Positions 1 through 9,452 of a stretch of 64,000 nt of DNA are shown here, piece after piece. The DNA is taken from contig NZ_BQKE01000003.1 of the NCBI RefSeq assembly GCF_036244895.1, positions 186,001 to 250,000 on the forward strand, in the 5' to 3' direction. Numbering within the stretch: the stretch's first letter is position 1; each line of letters opens with the position of its first letter. The position numbers and the translations under genes were made by a program. The notes beneath the pieces are model-generated. The model was not told where the DNA came from. It was given only the letters and a program-made list of their open reading frames with translations, and did no database searches. The stretch comes from Persicobacter diffluens. GTDB lineage: Bacteria; Bacteroidota; Bacteroidia; Cytophagales; Cyclobacteriaceae.

Positions 1-29
1 AGATGAACACTCAGTCCAATTTGAAAATA

Positions 30-1379
30 CTATGCGGCTAGCGTGGCATTATTTCGCTTAAGCACCGGAATAGCCTTCCCGAGGAACAACCACTGAAAGA
101 GGCCACGAGAAATTAAAAACAATAACATCCCACCCCACAATGCCATCTGTTCATCCCAACGGCATACCACCAAATAAAATGGGAAGAACACCAAAAAAGT
201 AGACAGAAACATAGTATTGCGCATCCATTTGGAAGCAGTAGCCCCTATATAAATCCCATCCCAAAGATAGGAAGGAAAAGAAATAAGTGGAATGAGCGCT
301 ACCCAGGGCAAATACTGAAGGGCGTGCCTAATAATATGTTCCTGGTTTGTCAGCAGTGATAAAATCAACTCTCCACCAAACCAATAGGACAGGCTAAACA
401 AAGCGGCCAACAACAATCCCCAATGGAACAACCTCTTAACCAGCTTTCTCAAAGCCCATTGATCTTTAGCCCCTACATACTCCCCTACTATTGCTTCAGC
501 GGCATAAGCAAATCCGTCGATCAAATAGGAAAAGAACATTAAAAACTGCATCAATAAGGTATTCACTGCCAAGACTTCCTCACTGATACCCGCAGAGGCG
601 GAAGTAAAGAAATTGAAAACCAATAGCAAACAAATGGTCCTGATAAAGATGTCTCGATTCACAAGGAAAAAGGCAGTCATGCCTTTCAAATTAAAGATTA
701 AACTCCTATTCACCTCTTTCAACACCCAGGGATACTTGTATAATATTACGCCTCCCAAAACGAAAAAACCTAAATACTGGGCCATCAAAGTGCCTAATGC
801 AGCCCCCTCTACATCCATATTTAATTGATAAATGAAAAATGCCGACAACAACACATTACAAACATTTATCAATAAAGTAATGGCCATGGGAAGTTTTGCA
901 TTCTGCAAACCGATCGTCCAACCCATTAAAGCATACAGTCCGATCGTTGCAGGAGCAGCCCATATCCGTACCATAAAATACCGCCAGGCCTCCGCTTTCA
1001 AAGTAGCACTACCTTCTACCAAATAAAATCCGAGCTTTCCGATGGGCCATTGAAATAATATACATAACAAACCAACCCCAACGCCCACTGCCAGGGCTCG
1101 AAATAATAAGGATCGCATTTCTGAGCGATCATTACGACCATAAGCCTGGGCAACCAAACCGGTGGTCCCCATTCTTAGAAAACCAAAAGACCAATAAAGG
1201 AAGTTAAAAATAATACTGCCCAACGCCATGGCGCCCAAAAAAACAGGATCATCTAAATGCCCCAATAGCGCCAGATCCACCATCCCTAATAAGGGCACCG
1301 TAATATTGCTGATAATATTTGGTATTGCCAGCCGTAATATTTTTTGATCAATTTTGCTCATTAATGTAAAATTAGACAT
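30..1379 (-). CDS. MATE family efflux transporter (DinF-like)
   Basis: A 449-residue integral membrane protein with about twelve hydrophobic segments. The N-terminal pattern with PNIISN, a PLLGMVD block and GHL matches the DinF branch of the MATE family, which exports drugs or metabolites by H+ or Na+ antiport at the inner membrane. The open frame extends to 1463, but those extra 28 residues are basic and do not look like a MATE N-terminus; the ATG at 1379 is preceded by an AGGA-like stretch, and a further ATG at 1361 is also possible. It is a single gene, convergent with nothing in view, with its stop 30 bases from the window edge. Substrate cannot be inferred. The family call is firm; the start is not. 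Confidence 0.88.
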   Translation of the reverse strand: MSNFTLMSKIDQKILRLAIPNIISNITVPLLGMVDLALLGHLDDPVFLGAMALGSIIFNFLYWSFGFLRMGTTGLVAQAYGRNDRSEMRSLLFRALAVGVGVGLLCILFQWPIGKLGFYLVEGSATLKAEAWRYFMVRIWAAPATIGLYALMGWTIGLQNAKLPMAITLLINVCNVLLSAFFIYQLNMDVEGAALGTLMAQYLGFFVLGGVILYKYPWVLKEVNRSLIFNLKGMTAFFLVNRDIFIRTICLLLVFNFFTSASAGISEEVLAVNTLLMQFLMFFSYLIDGFAYAAEAIVGEYVGAKDQWALRKLVKRLFHWGLLLAALFSLSYWFGGELILSLLTNQEHIIRHALQYLPWVALIPLISFPSYLWDGIYIGATASKWMRNTMFLSTFLVFFPFYLVVCRWDEQMALWGGMLLFLISRGLFQWLFLGKAIPVLKRNNATLAA

Positions 1380-1955
1380 TCCTGCTTTCCTATCAGCTAT
1401 ATAATTAGCCTTTCTTGGATAAATACACATTCCCGCCCTTGCCAACCAAACAGCTCCACGCATTAAAATAAGATTAATTATTTTAAATCATGAAAAGCAT
1501 AGCTTTGTCATCTTTTGGGTGTTTTCAGAGCCTTGATTCAGAATTTTTACATCATTTTTGATTTTACTAGGTGATTATCAACCCTACTTGGATTATTTTT
1601 TAAAAAACATTTGAAAATTTATTGTTTTATTACAAACAGCGACAATTAAGAATCCAAATTATTATTCGAATTATAACATTTTTAGATTTGAAATTAACCA
1701 TATTTTAATCCTCTTTTTGCGGATATCTAAATCAAAAGGCGAGTTCATTATCATTTTCACAAATTCAATAATTAAATCATAATGAATTTCATGAGGCTTG
1801 TATAAATTTCCTGCAATTTTTGTTCGAAAAAAATTTCGTATAAATTGCTTTCAACCAAAGAAAATAATCCAACTCAATCTTTTTAAGGTTGAATATTTTC
1901 CGAAAATCAATTACCAAAAAATAACCTGTTATGGGTTTCAATTAACCGTTTTATT
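1380..1955. other. AT-rich intergenic region between divergent genes
   Basis: This stretch separates the minus-strand MATE gene from the plus-strand ammonium transporter. It is strongly AT-rich and must hold both promoters. I see no convincing TAnnTTTG motif, no repeat of the A or B family and no small coding frame. Confidence 0.5.
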
Positions 1956-3314
1956 ATGATTACTATTACAGCAGCAGACAGTCTCTTGGCAATGGCGCCA
2001 ACCGCCCTGGAGACGGTGTCCACAGCCGCGGCAGCCGAAAGCGCTTCTACCGCGGAAGCCTTAAACTCCCTTTCTACTCAGGTGTCTACCAATGCCCTGA
2101 CGGCCAACAACGTTTGGATGATGTTAGCCACCGCACTGGTTTTCATCATGCACCTAGGTTTCGCAGGAGTAGAAGCAGGTTTTACTCAGGCTAAAAACAC
2201 AGTAAACATTCTTTTCAAGAACACCTTGACCCCGGCCATCGGCTTACTTTCCTATGCGATTGTGGGCTTTATGATTATGTATCCAAGCAACTGGTTGGTG
2301 GATGGTATCTTCGGCTTCGGCTTTGGACTTACCTCTCCTACCGGGGCAGACGGAGCATTGGATTTAACCTACAATTCCGGCTACACCTACTGGACTGATT
2401 TCTTGTTCCAGGGAATGTTCGCCGCAACGACTGCCACTATTGTATCAGGTGCAGTAGCCGAGCGTATCAAGATCTCCTCTTATTTGATTTTCACGGCGAT
2501 TTACGTTTCCTTCATTTACCCACTTATCGGATCATGGCAATGGGGTGGCGGATTCCTTTCCGAAATGGGATTCTATGATTTCGCAGGTTCTACCTTAGTT
2601 CACTCTGTGGGTGGATGGGCTGCATTAGCCGGAATTATGATCTTGGGGCCACGTATTGGAAAATACGGTGCTAATGGAGAAGTTAATGACTTCCCTGGTT
2701 CTTCTGTTCCTTTGGCGGTGATCGGTGTGTTCTTGCTTTGGTTAGGTTGGTTCGGCTTCAACGGTGGATCTGTATTATCAGCTGATCCTGCAACCACTTC
2801 CCTGGTATTGGTAACGACTTCTTTGGCTGCCTGTGCTGGTGCCGTATCTGGTGTTTTAACCGCTAAAGCCGTATTCAAGCGTTTAGATTTGGGAATGGGA
2901 TTAAATGGTATTTTAGCCGGATTAGTAGGAATTACCGCTGGTGCTGATTTAATGAGCCCGCTAGAAGCGATTATCATTGGTCTTATCGCTGGTGCTTTAG
3001 TAGTATTGGGAGCCATGACCATGGACAAACTTAAATTGGATGACTGTGTAGGTGCAGTATCGGTTCACTTGGTTTGTGGTATCTTCGGCACCCTGGCAGT
3101 AGGAATGTTCGGTGCCAAAGCTGGCTTTGATCAGTTAATCAATCAGGCTATCGGAGTACTTGTTTGCGGTGGTGTAGCTTTCGGATCATCCTTCATCATC
3201 TTCAAAGTATTGGATACTATTTGGGGAATCCGCGTTACCGCTGAGCATGAGAAAGCAGGTATGGATAGTCACGAACACGGAATCAGAGGATACACTATTG
3301 TATTCGACGATTAA
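1956..3314 (+). CDS. amt: Ammonium transporter (Amt family)
   Basis: The 452-residue product is an Amt/Rh channel that brings ammonium across the inner membrane. After an Ala/Ser/Thr-rich N-terminal extension of about 50 residues that may act as a signal, eleven membrane segments follow. Family blocks are clear: GFAGVEAGF, GAVAERIK, HSVGGWAAL, WLGWFGFNGG and DDCVGAVSVH. The two pore histidines are in HSVGG and SVHLVCG. Length suits the longer eukaryote-like/Bacteroidota Amt group. No glnK/PII gene lies next to it. An outer-membrane barrel gene follows 161 bases downstream on the same strand, a pairing that suggests coupled ammonium uptake through both membranes, though that is inference. Confidence 0.95.
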   Translation: MITITAADSLLAMAPTALETVSTAAAAESASTAEALNSLSTQVSTNALTANNVWMMLATALVFIMHLGFAGVEAGFTQAKNTVNILFKNTLTPAIGLLSYAIVGFMIMYPSNWLVDGIFGFGFGLTSPTGADGALDLTYNSGYTYWTDFLFQGMFAATTATIVSGAVAERIKISSYLIFTAIYVSFIYPLIGSWQWGGGFLSEMGFYDFAGSTLVHSVGGWAALAGIMILGPRIGKYGANGEVNDFPGSSVPLAVIGVFLLWLGWFGFNGGSVLSADPATTSLVLVTTSLAACAGAVSGVLTAKAVFKRLDLGMGLNGILAGLVGITAGADLMSPLEAIIIGLIAGALVVLGAMTMDKLKLDDCVGAVSVHLVCGIFGTLAVGMFGAKAGFDQLINQAIGVLVCGGVAFGSSFIIFKVLDTIWGIRVTAEHEKAGMDSHEHGIRGYTIVFDD

Positions 3315-3331
3315 GCAATCATCAAAAAAAA

Positions 3332-3355
3332 CAGGGAGTACGCCAATACTCCCTG
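3332..3355. terminator. Strong hairpin after amt
   Basis: A perfect 9-bp stem (CAGGGAGTA with TACTCCCTG, 6-base loop) sits 17 bases after the amt stop. A run of eight A precedes it and no T-run follows, so it is a good intrinsic terminator only for the minus strand; on the plus strand it may stabilise the amt 3' end and partly uncouple the downstream barrel gene. Confidence 0.5.
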
Positions 3356-3475
3356 CCTAAAAACTGGCCCTTAATCGCCAAAAAAAGGGTCAAACATCTT
3401 CGAGGAAAGCTCATCGCCAAACGAGCTTTTTCCAAAAAAACCATCACGTCATTTTAGAATTAAACCAAACGAAGA

Positions 3476-4600
3476 ATGAATCGTCAATTTACGAAAATAT
3501 CGCTATTTGTCCTATTCATGGGCCTTTTTGCCACTACCAACACCTTTGCATCTAAAGAAAACGAAGATGCTGAGGATAGCTCGGCCGTACCGGCAGAAAG
3601 CAGCCCCTTGGAAATCAGTGGTTTTATAGACACCTATTACCGAGCGGCAAATTTTAAAAATTCTCAAACTTCTTTTGCCGGAGACAACAACTCCTTCTCT
3701 TTGGGCATGGCCAACCTGGTTTTTGCCAAACAAGTTGGGAATGTGGGTTTTGTTGCAGACTTAGCGGTTGGACCAAGAGCTTTAGAGGCCAATGGCTATG
3801 GGGGAGAAATCGAAGATGGTGTATTTATCGATAGTAACCTCTCTATTATCAAACAATTGTATGTGACCTGGGCGGCCACAGAAAAGTTAACCTTCACTAT
3901 GGGTAACTTCTCCACCCATGTAGGATATGAGTTGATTGATGCCAACGGTAACTTCAACTACACTACTTCTTATCTTTTCTCTAACGGCCCATTTTACCAC
4001 ACTGGTTTAAAAGCAGATTATGCTTTTTCTGACAGATTTGCGGTAATGGCCGGCATCTTCAACGAAACCGATACCAAATTTGCATCGATTAATCCTAAGT
4101 ATTTCGGTGGACAGATCTACTTTGCTCCGGTTGACGGATGGGATGTTTATTTGAACTACATCGGTGGTTCCGTAGATGCAGAAAGCACCTTTACTCAGGA
4201 ATTCGACATCACCACTACTTACTCTGTAAACGATGACTTCCTTATCGGATTCAATGGAGCCATTGCCCCTACCACAACAAAAATTGAAGGCACTGAGATC
4301 AAAGACAATTTCAGCGGTGCAGCACTTTACCTGAATTATATGTTCTCCGAAAAATTTGGAATGGGCGTAAGAGGAGAATACTTCTCTACCCTATTTGATG
4401 ACGGTACCGACGAAATGAAAGGTAACTTCACTGCACTAACCCTTTCCGGTTCCTACAACATTGGCGCTCTACGCTTAATCCCTGAGATCCGCTACGATGT
4501 AGCCGGTGGTGACGGCGAGCCAAAACCATTCGAAAGAATGGATGGCACCATGGAAGGATCCGGTTTCCAAGCAATGATGGCGGCTGTATTTAGTTTCTAA
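3476..4600 (+). CDS. Outer-membrane beta-barrel protein (porin-like) next to amt
   Basis: The 374-residue product has a cleavable signal peptide (hydrophobic to about residue 24, ending before Ser-Lys-Glu), then ISGFIDTYYRAAN, the opening typical of Bacteroidota porin-like barrels. Alternating short amphipathic strands and Asp/Asn/Gly turns fill the rest, and the protein ends in Phe as outer-membrane proteins do. It probably forms a diffusion channel. Its position behind amt suggests it serves ammonium or a co-substrate, but nothing in the sequence proves specificity. The amt-to-porin gap holds a hairpin, so expression of the two may differ. Confidence 0.82.
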   Translation: MNRQFTKISLFVLFMGLFATTNTFASKENEDAEDSSAVPAESSPLEISGFIDTYYRAANFKNSQTSFAGDNNSFSLGMANLVFAKQVGNVGFVADLAVGPRALEANGYGGEIEDGVFIDSNLSIIKQLYVTWAATEKLTFTMGNFSTHVGYELIDANGNFNYTTSYLFSNGPFYHTGLKADYAFSDRFAVMAGIFNETDTKFASINPKYFGGQIYFAPVDGWDVYLNYIGGSVDAESTFTQEFDITTTYSVNDDFLIGFNGAIAPTTTKIEGTEIKDNFSGAALYLNYMFSEKFGMGVRGEYFSTLFDDGTDEMKGNFTALTLSGSYNIGALRLIPEIRYDVAGGDGEPKPFERMDGTMEGSGFQAMMAAVFSF

Positions 4601-4639
4601 TAAATACGGATTATTTACAACTGTAAATAAACTGTAGCG

Positions 4640-4671
4640 GGAGCGTCCTAGGGCGCTCCTTGCTTGTTTTT
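4640..4671 (+). terminator. Intrinsic terminator after the porin gene
   Basis: A GC-rich stem (GGAGCGTC paired with GGCGCTCC, one G-T pair, tight CTAG loop) starts 40 bases past the stop and is followed by a T-rich tract ending in TTTTT. Confidence 0.75.
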
Positions 4672-4954
4672 GGGGTTACAGCATGAACACAAATGGATGG
4701 TTAAATAAACGGAACGGTTGCCGGTTTCAAGTTTCCACAGGGAAAGAGCGTCACTGTAGGCGAAATCCCCCCAATTGAGACTACTCTAAAACAAAACCAA
4801 TCATTACGGCCCTTTTGTGAAGTTTTGAAAACCTCGAGAATAAGAACAAATTTGAATTGAAATATTATTTGAATGGAGGGTGAATTCCCCAGAACTAGAA
4901 AAACTGAATAATACAATCCAATAAGCGTAGAGGAAACAATAAAAAGCGAAGCGC

Positions 4955-4997
4955 CTAAAATAAGAAAAGGGCGAAACCACTTATGGTTCCACCCTTT
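4955..4997 (-). terminator. Likely terminator for the DUF983 gene; surrounding gap otherwise empty
   Basis: On the minus strand the arms AAAGGG-GAACCA and TGGTTT-CCCTTT fold with a 4-base loop and are followed by a T-rich tract (TTTTCTTATTTT). It lies about 210 bases downstream of the minus-strand DUF983 gene. The rest of the 4672-5209 gap shows no gene I can support; a 71-codon frame at 4701-4916 lacks any coding look. Confidence 0.45.
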
Positions 4998-5209
4998 AAC
5001 CCAACATCAACCTATGTCTGTATTTAAACAATCACCATGCCATATTACCAAGAGTGCGGTTTAATCAAAGAATGATGATAAAAAGGAGACTTTGGCTGAT
5101 CAAATATTTTTAATTCGGGATAAACGACTAATGCATCAACATCCCATACTCCCAAATTGGGAATTTATTTCCATCTATAGAAAATATACAATTCAATCCG
5201 GTCATTGAT

Positions 5210-5581
5210 TCAGGCCTTTCCTGAAAATTCTTTCTGAAACTTGACTCCACCGAACCAATGGAGAAACAAAATTCGGGAATATCGGAAAGTAAAGGGCAAT
5301 AACAATAGGGCAAGGCTGCCTATGACCAATAAATACAACCACAGCGGAGGATCGGTCATGAAAATATTCAAGGCCAGACTCACACCGATAAAAATTGCCA
5401 CCGATACCGCATAAGAAATATACATGGCTCCAAAGAAAAAACCAGGTTCTACTTCGAAGCGTAAACCACAGTTTTCACACTTCTCATGCATGTCGGAAAA
5501 CTTATGCAGCTTTTTCAGTGGATGTACAAACATATCTCCTTCATGGCAACGAGGGCATTTCCCCTCTAAAAGTACTTTCAT
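5210..5581 (-). CDS. DUF983 family membrane protein
   Basis: The 123-residue product has a small zinc-ribbon-like N-terminus with CPRC (residues 9-12) and CENC (about 35-38), then the family hallmark EPGFFFGAMYISY and two hydrophobic segments (about 55-75 and 82-100). This is the DUF983 pattern. Biochemical function is unknown; some relatives sit near cytochrome oxidase assembly genes, but no such genes are in view. It is transcribed alone, 91 bases from the end of the DUF1501 gene on the same strand. Confidence 0.85.
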   Translation of the reverse strand: MKVLLEGKCPRCHEGDMFVHPLKKLHKFSDMHEKCENCGLRFEVEPGFFFGAMYISYAVSVAIFIGVSLALNIFMTDPPLWLYLLVIGSLALLLLPFTFRYSRILFLHWFGGVKFQKEFSGKA

Positions 5582-5672
5582 TCCTATAGTCTTAATTTTG
5601 AATGAAATTGAAAAAAATTCTTGAATCCTCTAAGAAATTACTGCATAAAGATGGGTGTTTAGGTGACAAACG

Positions 5673-6866
5673 TCACACTATTAAATTTTTCAGTCTTTTT
5701 ACCTTCGCATCCTTAATGACCTGATCTTGGGATTTCAGCCAATCCTCCAGTACGGAGCGATAAACCGATCGGAAATCCACGGAATATTTCAAATCACCAT
5801 TGGCATCCAGATCGGTGAGGGAAGGCAGCTCATTGTAGAAACCTGCCTGGGGTAAATTTTTACTGATAAGATAAAGATTACCGGCCGTTCCATGATCTGT
5901 CCCCTGACTGGCATTTTGACTGACACGTCTTCCAAACTCAGAAAAAACCATAATCAGGGTATTTTCCAGTAAATTGGATTTATTCAGATATTCACTAAAC
6001 TCCAATAATGCCTGCGAAGTCTGTTTCCAAAGGCGTTCTTGTGTTTTCTGCTGCCCTGCATGTGTATCAAATCCGGAGGTAGAGGCATAATAAACCGGAG
6101 CATCAATCTCAGCCTGCATCATTTTCCCAATCAGTGCCAACTGCCTGCCCAAATCAGAATTCCCAAAATCAGATCCCTGAACTTTTTGAGACAAGCGCTC
6201 ATTAATATACTCATGAGAAGACATGGTATCAGCAAAAGTCTTGTACAAATAACCCAAATTATCCTCTCCTAGATGCTCCTCCTGCAATTGTTGATACAAT
6301 CGCTTTTGCAGTGGTCTTCCCCAGGCCTCATTAAACTGCCTTAACTGTTCAATCGCTAAACCTTTTCGTTCTTCTCCCTTCATGGCCAGGTCCAGACCAC
6401 CACCCGTTTGAATCACCTGACTTTGTTTTCCGCAACTACTGTCCAGATATCGACCTAACCATCCGGTAGGCAGATATTGATCAGCGGCCGCTGCTGATTG
6501 CCAGATGTCCAGCGATCGAAAATGAGAACGGTTAGGGTTCGGATACCCCACCCCATTCACCACCGTTAACCATCCTTTGTCCATCAATTCAACCATTCCT
6601 TTGGCCGCGGCGTTGAAGGCTAATTCATCCGAAACCTTGATTAATTGTTCCCCTTTTAAACCTATGACCGGTCGTTCCCGATAATAGATATCATTCCGAA
6701 AAGGGACTATGGTATTCAGACCGTCATTGCCTCCCGACAATTGAACCACAACTAAACGCTTTTGAATACTGCCGGCAGCCAGCGTTTTTAAGGGATGAAG
6801 AAAACCGGGCAATAAACCCATGGCAGACACCAAACCAGATGTTTTTATAAAATCTCTTCTTTTCAT
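5673..6866 (-). CDS. DUF1501 family protein with Tat signal
   Basis: The 397-residue product opens with a twin-arginine leader (KRRDFIK, then a hydrophobic stretch to about residue 30), so it is predicted to be folded before export to the periplasm. The following VVVQLSGGNDGLNTIVP block and a later HGTAGN motif are DUF1501 hallmarks; the family is distantly related to alkaline phosphatase/sulfatase folds but has no defined reaction. It begins 12 bases after the DUF1800 gene, as is usual for this pair, and is the last gene of a three-gene minus-strand operon. Co-occurrence with DUF1800 suggests a shared extracytoplasmic process. Confidence 0.9.
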   Translation of the reverse strand: MKRRDFIKTSGLVSAMGLLPGFLHPLKTLAAGSIQKRLVVVQLSGGNDGLNTIVPFRNDIYYRERPVIGLKGEQLIKVSDELAFNAAAKGMVELMDKGWLTVVNGVGYPNPNRSHFRSLDIWQSAAAADQYLPTGWLGRYLDSSCGKQSQVIQTGGGLDLAMKGEERKGLAIEQLRQFNEAWGRPLQKRLYQQLQEEHLGEDNLGYLYKTFADTMSSHEYINERLSQKVQGSDFGNSDLGRQLALIGKMMQAEIDAPVYYASTSGFDTHAGQQKTQERLWKQTSQALLEFSEYLNKSNLLENTLIMVFSEFGRRVSQNASQGTDHGTAGNLYLISKNLPQAGFYNELPSLTDLDANGDLKYSVDFRSVYRSVLEDWLKSQDQVIKDAKVKRLKNLIV

Positions 6867-6878
6867 GACTTCAGGGGC

Positions 6879-8177
6879 TTAAGCTAATTGAAATTCTGGT
6901 AGGGCCATCATGGCCGGTAATACGATAGCGGGATTATTAGAATGCATTTTACTCAAGATTTCTCTCGAGGCTGACGTTAGTGGCTTACGCAGGAGAATGG
7001 CTGACAGCGCCTCCAAATCCTCCCCTTCCCATTTGGTGTTCACCCTTTCTTTTTGAACCCGCTCCTGCTTTTCTTTTTTCCCACCTTTACCTGACCAAAG
7101 TGCAAAAGGCAAATTCATTCTAATGGCCATGGTATTGGAATCAATCCAATGCCGGTCACCCGGCCAGCCCGCTACATTAGGGGGAGAAAACAAAACCTGC
7201 CCCATTTTTCGCTGTAGTGCTACGGCGGCCTTTTCGTTTTTAAATTGATAATCAAATATATCTCCGATCCCAACCAATAATTCCACAGGGGATTTGATCA
7301 AACCGCCTTTTTGCTCATAAAACCAGTCGGATTTAAAAATTCGACTCAATAATCGGCCGATGTGGTACTGATCCTGATAAAGCGTATCTGCAAAATACTG
7401 GACCTGATGAACTTCGGGATTTGGACACACATAGTAACGACAAATTTTTTCGGTAATAAAATAAGCGCAGCGTTCCTTCTCGAGAATTAAATCAATGACC
7501 TCCTCTCCTCCAAAATTTCCCGATTGCCCAAAAATCGTTTTCTCGCCCTGATCATGCCATTTCTGACGGAATTTAAACTCCTGCTCCCGGTCAAAACCCC
7601 AACCGGTAAAAGCCCGGGCTACCGCTTTGATATCCTGCTCGGAATAATGCCTCTGGCCCAATGTAAAAAGCTCCATTAATTCCCGGGCGAAATTCTCATT
7701 AGGATGACTCGCCTTGTTTTGTTGATTATTCAAAAATCGCAACATGGCCGGCTCACGGGACACCGCCAAAACCAGAGACTTAAAATCTCCCAAGGCATAT
7801 TCACGAAGCGTATTGTTCATGCTTGCGGCAAAATCCGGCCGATTACGATCCACTGTTGCGAAATGCCCATGCCAGAATAAAACCGCCTTTTCTCTCACCA
7901 TTAAATCCGGATCGCCCATTTGTCTCATCCACTGCACATTCAACCTCATGACCGCTTCCCGGGAAGCCTTTTGCAAATCTTTTTTTTGCGCCGCACTGCC
8001 CATCATCATTATTTCGCCCACCCCTTTTGGCGGGCGAAATTCCAATGGCTTTATGCCAACTGCGGTTGCCATTAATGCATCCACCACTTTGTCTTGTTTC
8101 TTTTTCATCACCTCCTGCCCCAAAGCAGAGCCAAAAGCCGCTCTTTGCAACAGATGATAATAGTTTGATTGTTCCAT
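6879..8177 (-). CDS. DUF1800 family protein
   Basis: The 432-residue product carries the DUF1800 signature: LLQRAAFG near the N-terminus, FWHGHFAT, a NFARELMELFTLG block and ARAFTGW, followed by a C-terminal region with VAGWPG. The function of the family is unknown; members nearly always precede a DUF1501 gene, and here the gap is 12 bases. No signal peptide is evident from this start, so either the start lies elsewhere or the protein leaves the cell another way; Tat hitch-hiking with the DUF1501 partner is conceivable but speculative. Confidence 0.9.
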   Translation of the reverse strand: MEQSNYYHLLQRAAFGSALGQEVMKKKQDKVVDALMATAVGIKPLEFRPPKGVGEIMMMGSAAQKKDLQKASREAVMRLNVQWMRQMGDPDLMVREKAVLFWHGHFATVDRNRPDFAASMNNTLREYALGDFKSLVLAVSREPAMLRFLNNQQNKASHPNENFARELMELFTLGQRHYSEQDIKAVARAFTGWGFDREQEFKFRQKWHDQGEKTIFGQSGNFGGEEVIDLILEKERCAYFITEKICRYYVCPNPEVHQVQYFADTLYQDQYHIGRLLSRIFKSDWFYEQKGGLIKSPVELLVGIGDIFDYQFKNEKAAVALQRKMGQVLFSPPNVAGWPGDRHWIDSNTMAIRMNLPFALWSGKGGKKEKQERVQKERVNTKWEGEDLEALSAILLRKPLTSASREILSKMHSNNPAIVLPAMMALPEFQLA

Positions 8178-8224
8178 GGCAAAAAATTTAAATCTTAGAT
8201 GCAGAAAGTGAAGGACGGTTTAAT

Positions 8225-8881
8225 CTATGAGGTTCTTTTTTTTATTTCTTCCGGACTCTTAAATATTAAATTGGACCCAAGCCAGCCCCTTACCGACTGC
8301 AAAGGATAAACCATGGAAGATTTCCCAATAACGGTACCGGGGTTTAAAACTACTTGGCAACCTACCTCCACATGGTCGCCCACTAAGGCACTGAACTTGG
8401 GAAGCCCCGTGGGATAGCGGCTACCATCCGGCATTTTAATGGTAATATCTCCCGGCAATGAACGAAAATTCGACATAATAGCTCCGGCACCCAAATGCGC
8501 TTTATAGCCCAAAATACCATCTCCAATATAATTATAATGTGGAGCCTGTACCCCATCAAACAAGATGGCTTGCTTCACCTCCACCGCATTGCCAATAACA
8601 CAGTGGTCACCGATAACCACATTTCCACGAATAAAAGCACCTGGCCTGATCTCCGTACCTTCTCCAATAATACAGGGACCGATGATTCTCGCAAAGGGAT
8701 CAATAGCGACCTTTCTTCCCACCCAAACATCCGGCATGATTTCCTGATAGTGATCCGGTAAACGTTCCATTAATTTTGGCAATAAATGGGGTAAATCCGC
8801 AATCACCTGGAAGGGACTACGGTCCTCCAATACCTTCCCCAAGATGGAATGGCTGAGATCAAAAAATTGACTGGATTTCAT
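8225..8881 (-). CDS. Left-handed beta-helix nucleotidyl/acyltransferase-like protein (GlmU C-terminal type)
   Basis: The 218-residue product has hexapeptide-repeat character from about residue 55 to 205 ([IV]G at six-residue spacing, for example IIGPCIIGEGTEI and NVVIGDHCVIGNAVEV). The APHYNYIGDGILGYKAHLGAG block is the GlmU/G1P-thymidylyltransferase-like C-terminal signature. There is no N-terminal nucleotidyltransferase domain, so it probably works as a stand-alone acyltransferase-fold protein; the substrate is unknown. It lies 47 bases upstream of the DUF1800 gene on the same strand and looks like the first gene of that operon. Bacteroidota annotations often call this type UDP-GlcNAc pyrophosphorylase, which the sequence does not support by itself. 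Confidence 0.75.
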   Translation of the reverse strand: MKSSQFFDLSHSILGKVLEDRSPFQVIADLPHLLPKLMERLPDHYQEIMPDVWVGRKVAIDPFARIIGPCIIGEGTEIRPGAFIRGNVVIGDHCVIGNAVEVKQAILFDGVQAPHYNYIGDGILGYKAHLGAGAIMSNFRSLPGDITIKMPDGSRYPTGLPKFSALVGDHVEVGCQVVLNPGTVIGKSSMVYPLQSVRGWLGSNLIFKSPEEIKKRTS

Positions 8882-8901
8882 ACAATAAAAATTTCAATGA
8901 A

Positions 8902-9123
8902 TTAAGCCGAATTATTCAGACTTGAATCCTCCCCTAGCTGCAAGACGGAAAAAATAAAGGCGTTTTTCCTATTTTGAATTTTTTCCAAGGAAGTAGATAA
9001 ATGAGGAAAAGCAGACTCACCCCAATTTGAGCTATTTGAAAATTAGCAAAACCATTCAAAAAAGCTCGCAATTGGTCTTTTAGAATGGTTTTCTGAATCT
9101 GGCAGTGAATAATTCAACTTAAG
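8902..9123 (+). repeat. Family B interspersed repeat, copy B1
   Basis: A 222-bp non-coding element with inverted ends: TTAAGCCGAATTATTCA at 8902-8918 and TGAATAATTCAACTTAA at 9107-9123. The interior includes the family blocks CTGCAAGACGGAAAAA and ACCCCAATTTGAGCTATT, shared with copies at 13.8, 14.1, 15.8, 32.7, 33.9, 29.1-30.9 and 63.3 kb. Confidence 0.8.
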
Positions 9124-9131
9124 ATAACAAT

Positions 9132-9169
9132 AAAAACAGAAAGACTTCCCCCCAAAAGAAAGGAAGTCG
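9132..9169 (-). terminator. Minus-strand terminator
   Basis: Read on the minus strand, GACTTCC and GGAAGTC form a 7-bp stem followed by TTTCTGTTTTTATT. It is about 290 bases downstream of the ABC-class ATPase gene and probably ends that transcript. Confidence 0.5.
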
Positions 9170-9189
9170 AAAAGGTGTTGGTATACAAG

Positions 9190-9239
9190 TTTTCCCTCCG
9201 GCGGTAAAACCGATCAATTTTACCACCAGAGGGGAAACC
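9190..9239. other. Long imperfect hairpin of unknown role
   Basis: Arms GTTTTCCCTC-GGTAAAA (from 9190) and TTTTACC-GAGGGGAAAC (to 9239) form a roughly 20-bp stem with a small internal loop and an 8-base top loop. No T-run follows on either strand, so it is not an ordinary terminator. It lies between repeats B1 and A1. Confidence 0.5.
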
Positions 9240-9272
9240 GACAAATGCCAATTCAATGAGATCTATCGTTTT

Positions 9273-9434
9273 AGAGCATATTTAAAGCCAAAATTCTCAG
9301 CGAAAATTTGAAGTATTGCAGAAGCGATAAAGGATTATTTTGAGAAAATAGCATCGCTATTGTTGAAAAATTATCCTAAATGGCTTCCAATAATTCGAAT
9401 TTGCAGCCGGATAGTGTGTTTTTAAACATGCTCT
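9273..9434 (+). repeat. Family A foldback repeat, copy A1
   Basis: A 162-bp element with inverted ends AGAGCATATTTAAA and TTTAAACATGCTCT, immediately flanked by TTA on both sides (a possible 3-bp target duplication). The two halves are imperfect inverted copies of one another over about 70 bases. It resembles copies at 16.0, 32.6, 34.2, 59.9 and 63.5 kb. Confidence 0.8.
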
Positions 9435-9452
9435 TATAAGCAGACCTTTCCC

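Noticed and set aside
4701..4916. 71-codon minus-strand frame
   Set aside because: No domain, no signal for translation and poor composition; more likely chance in an intergenic region.
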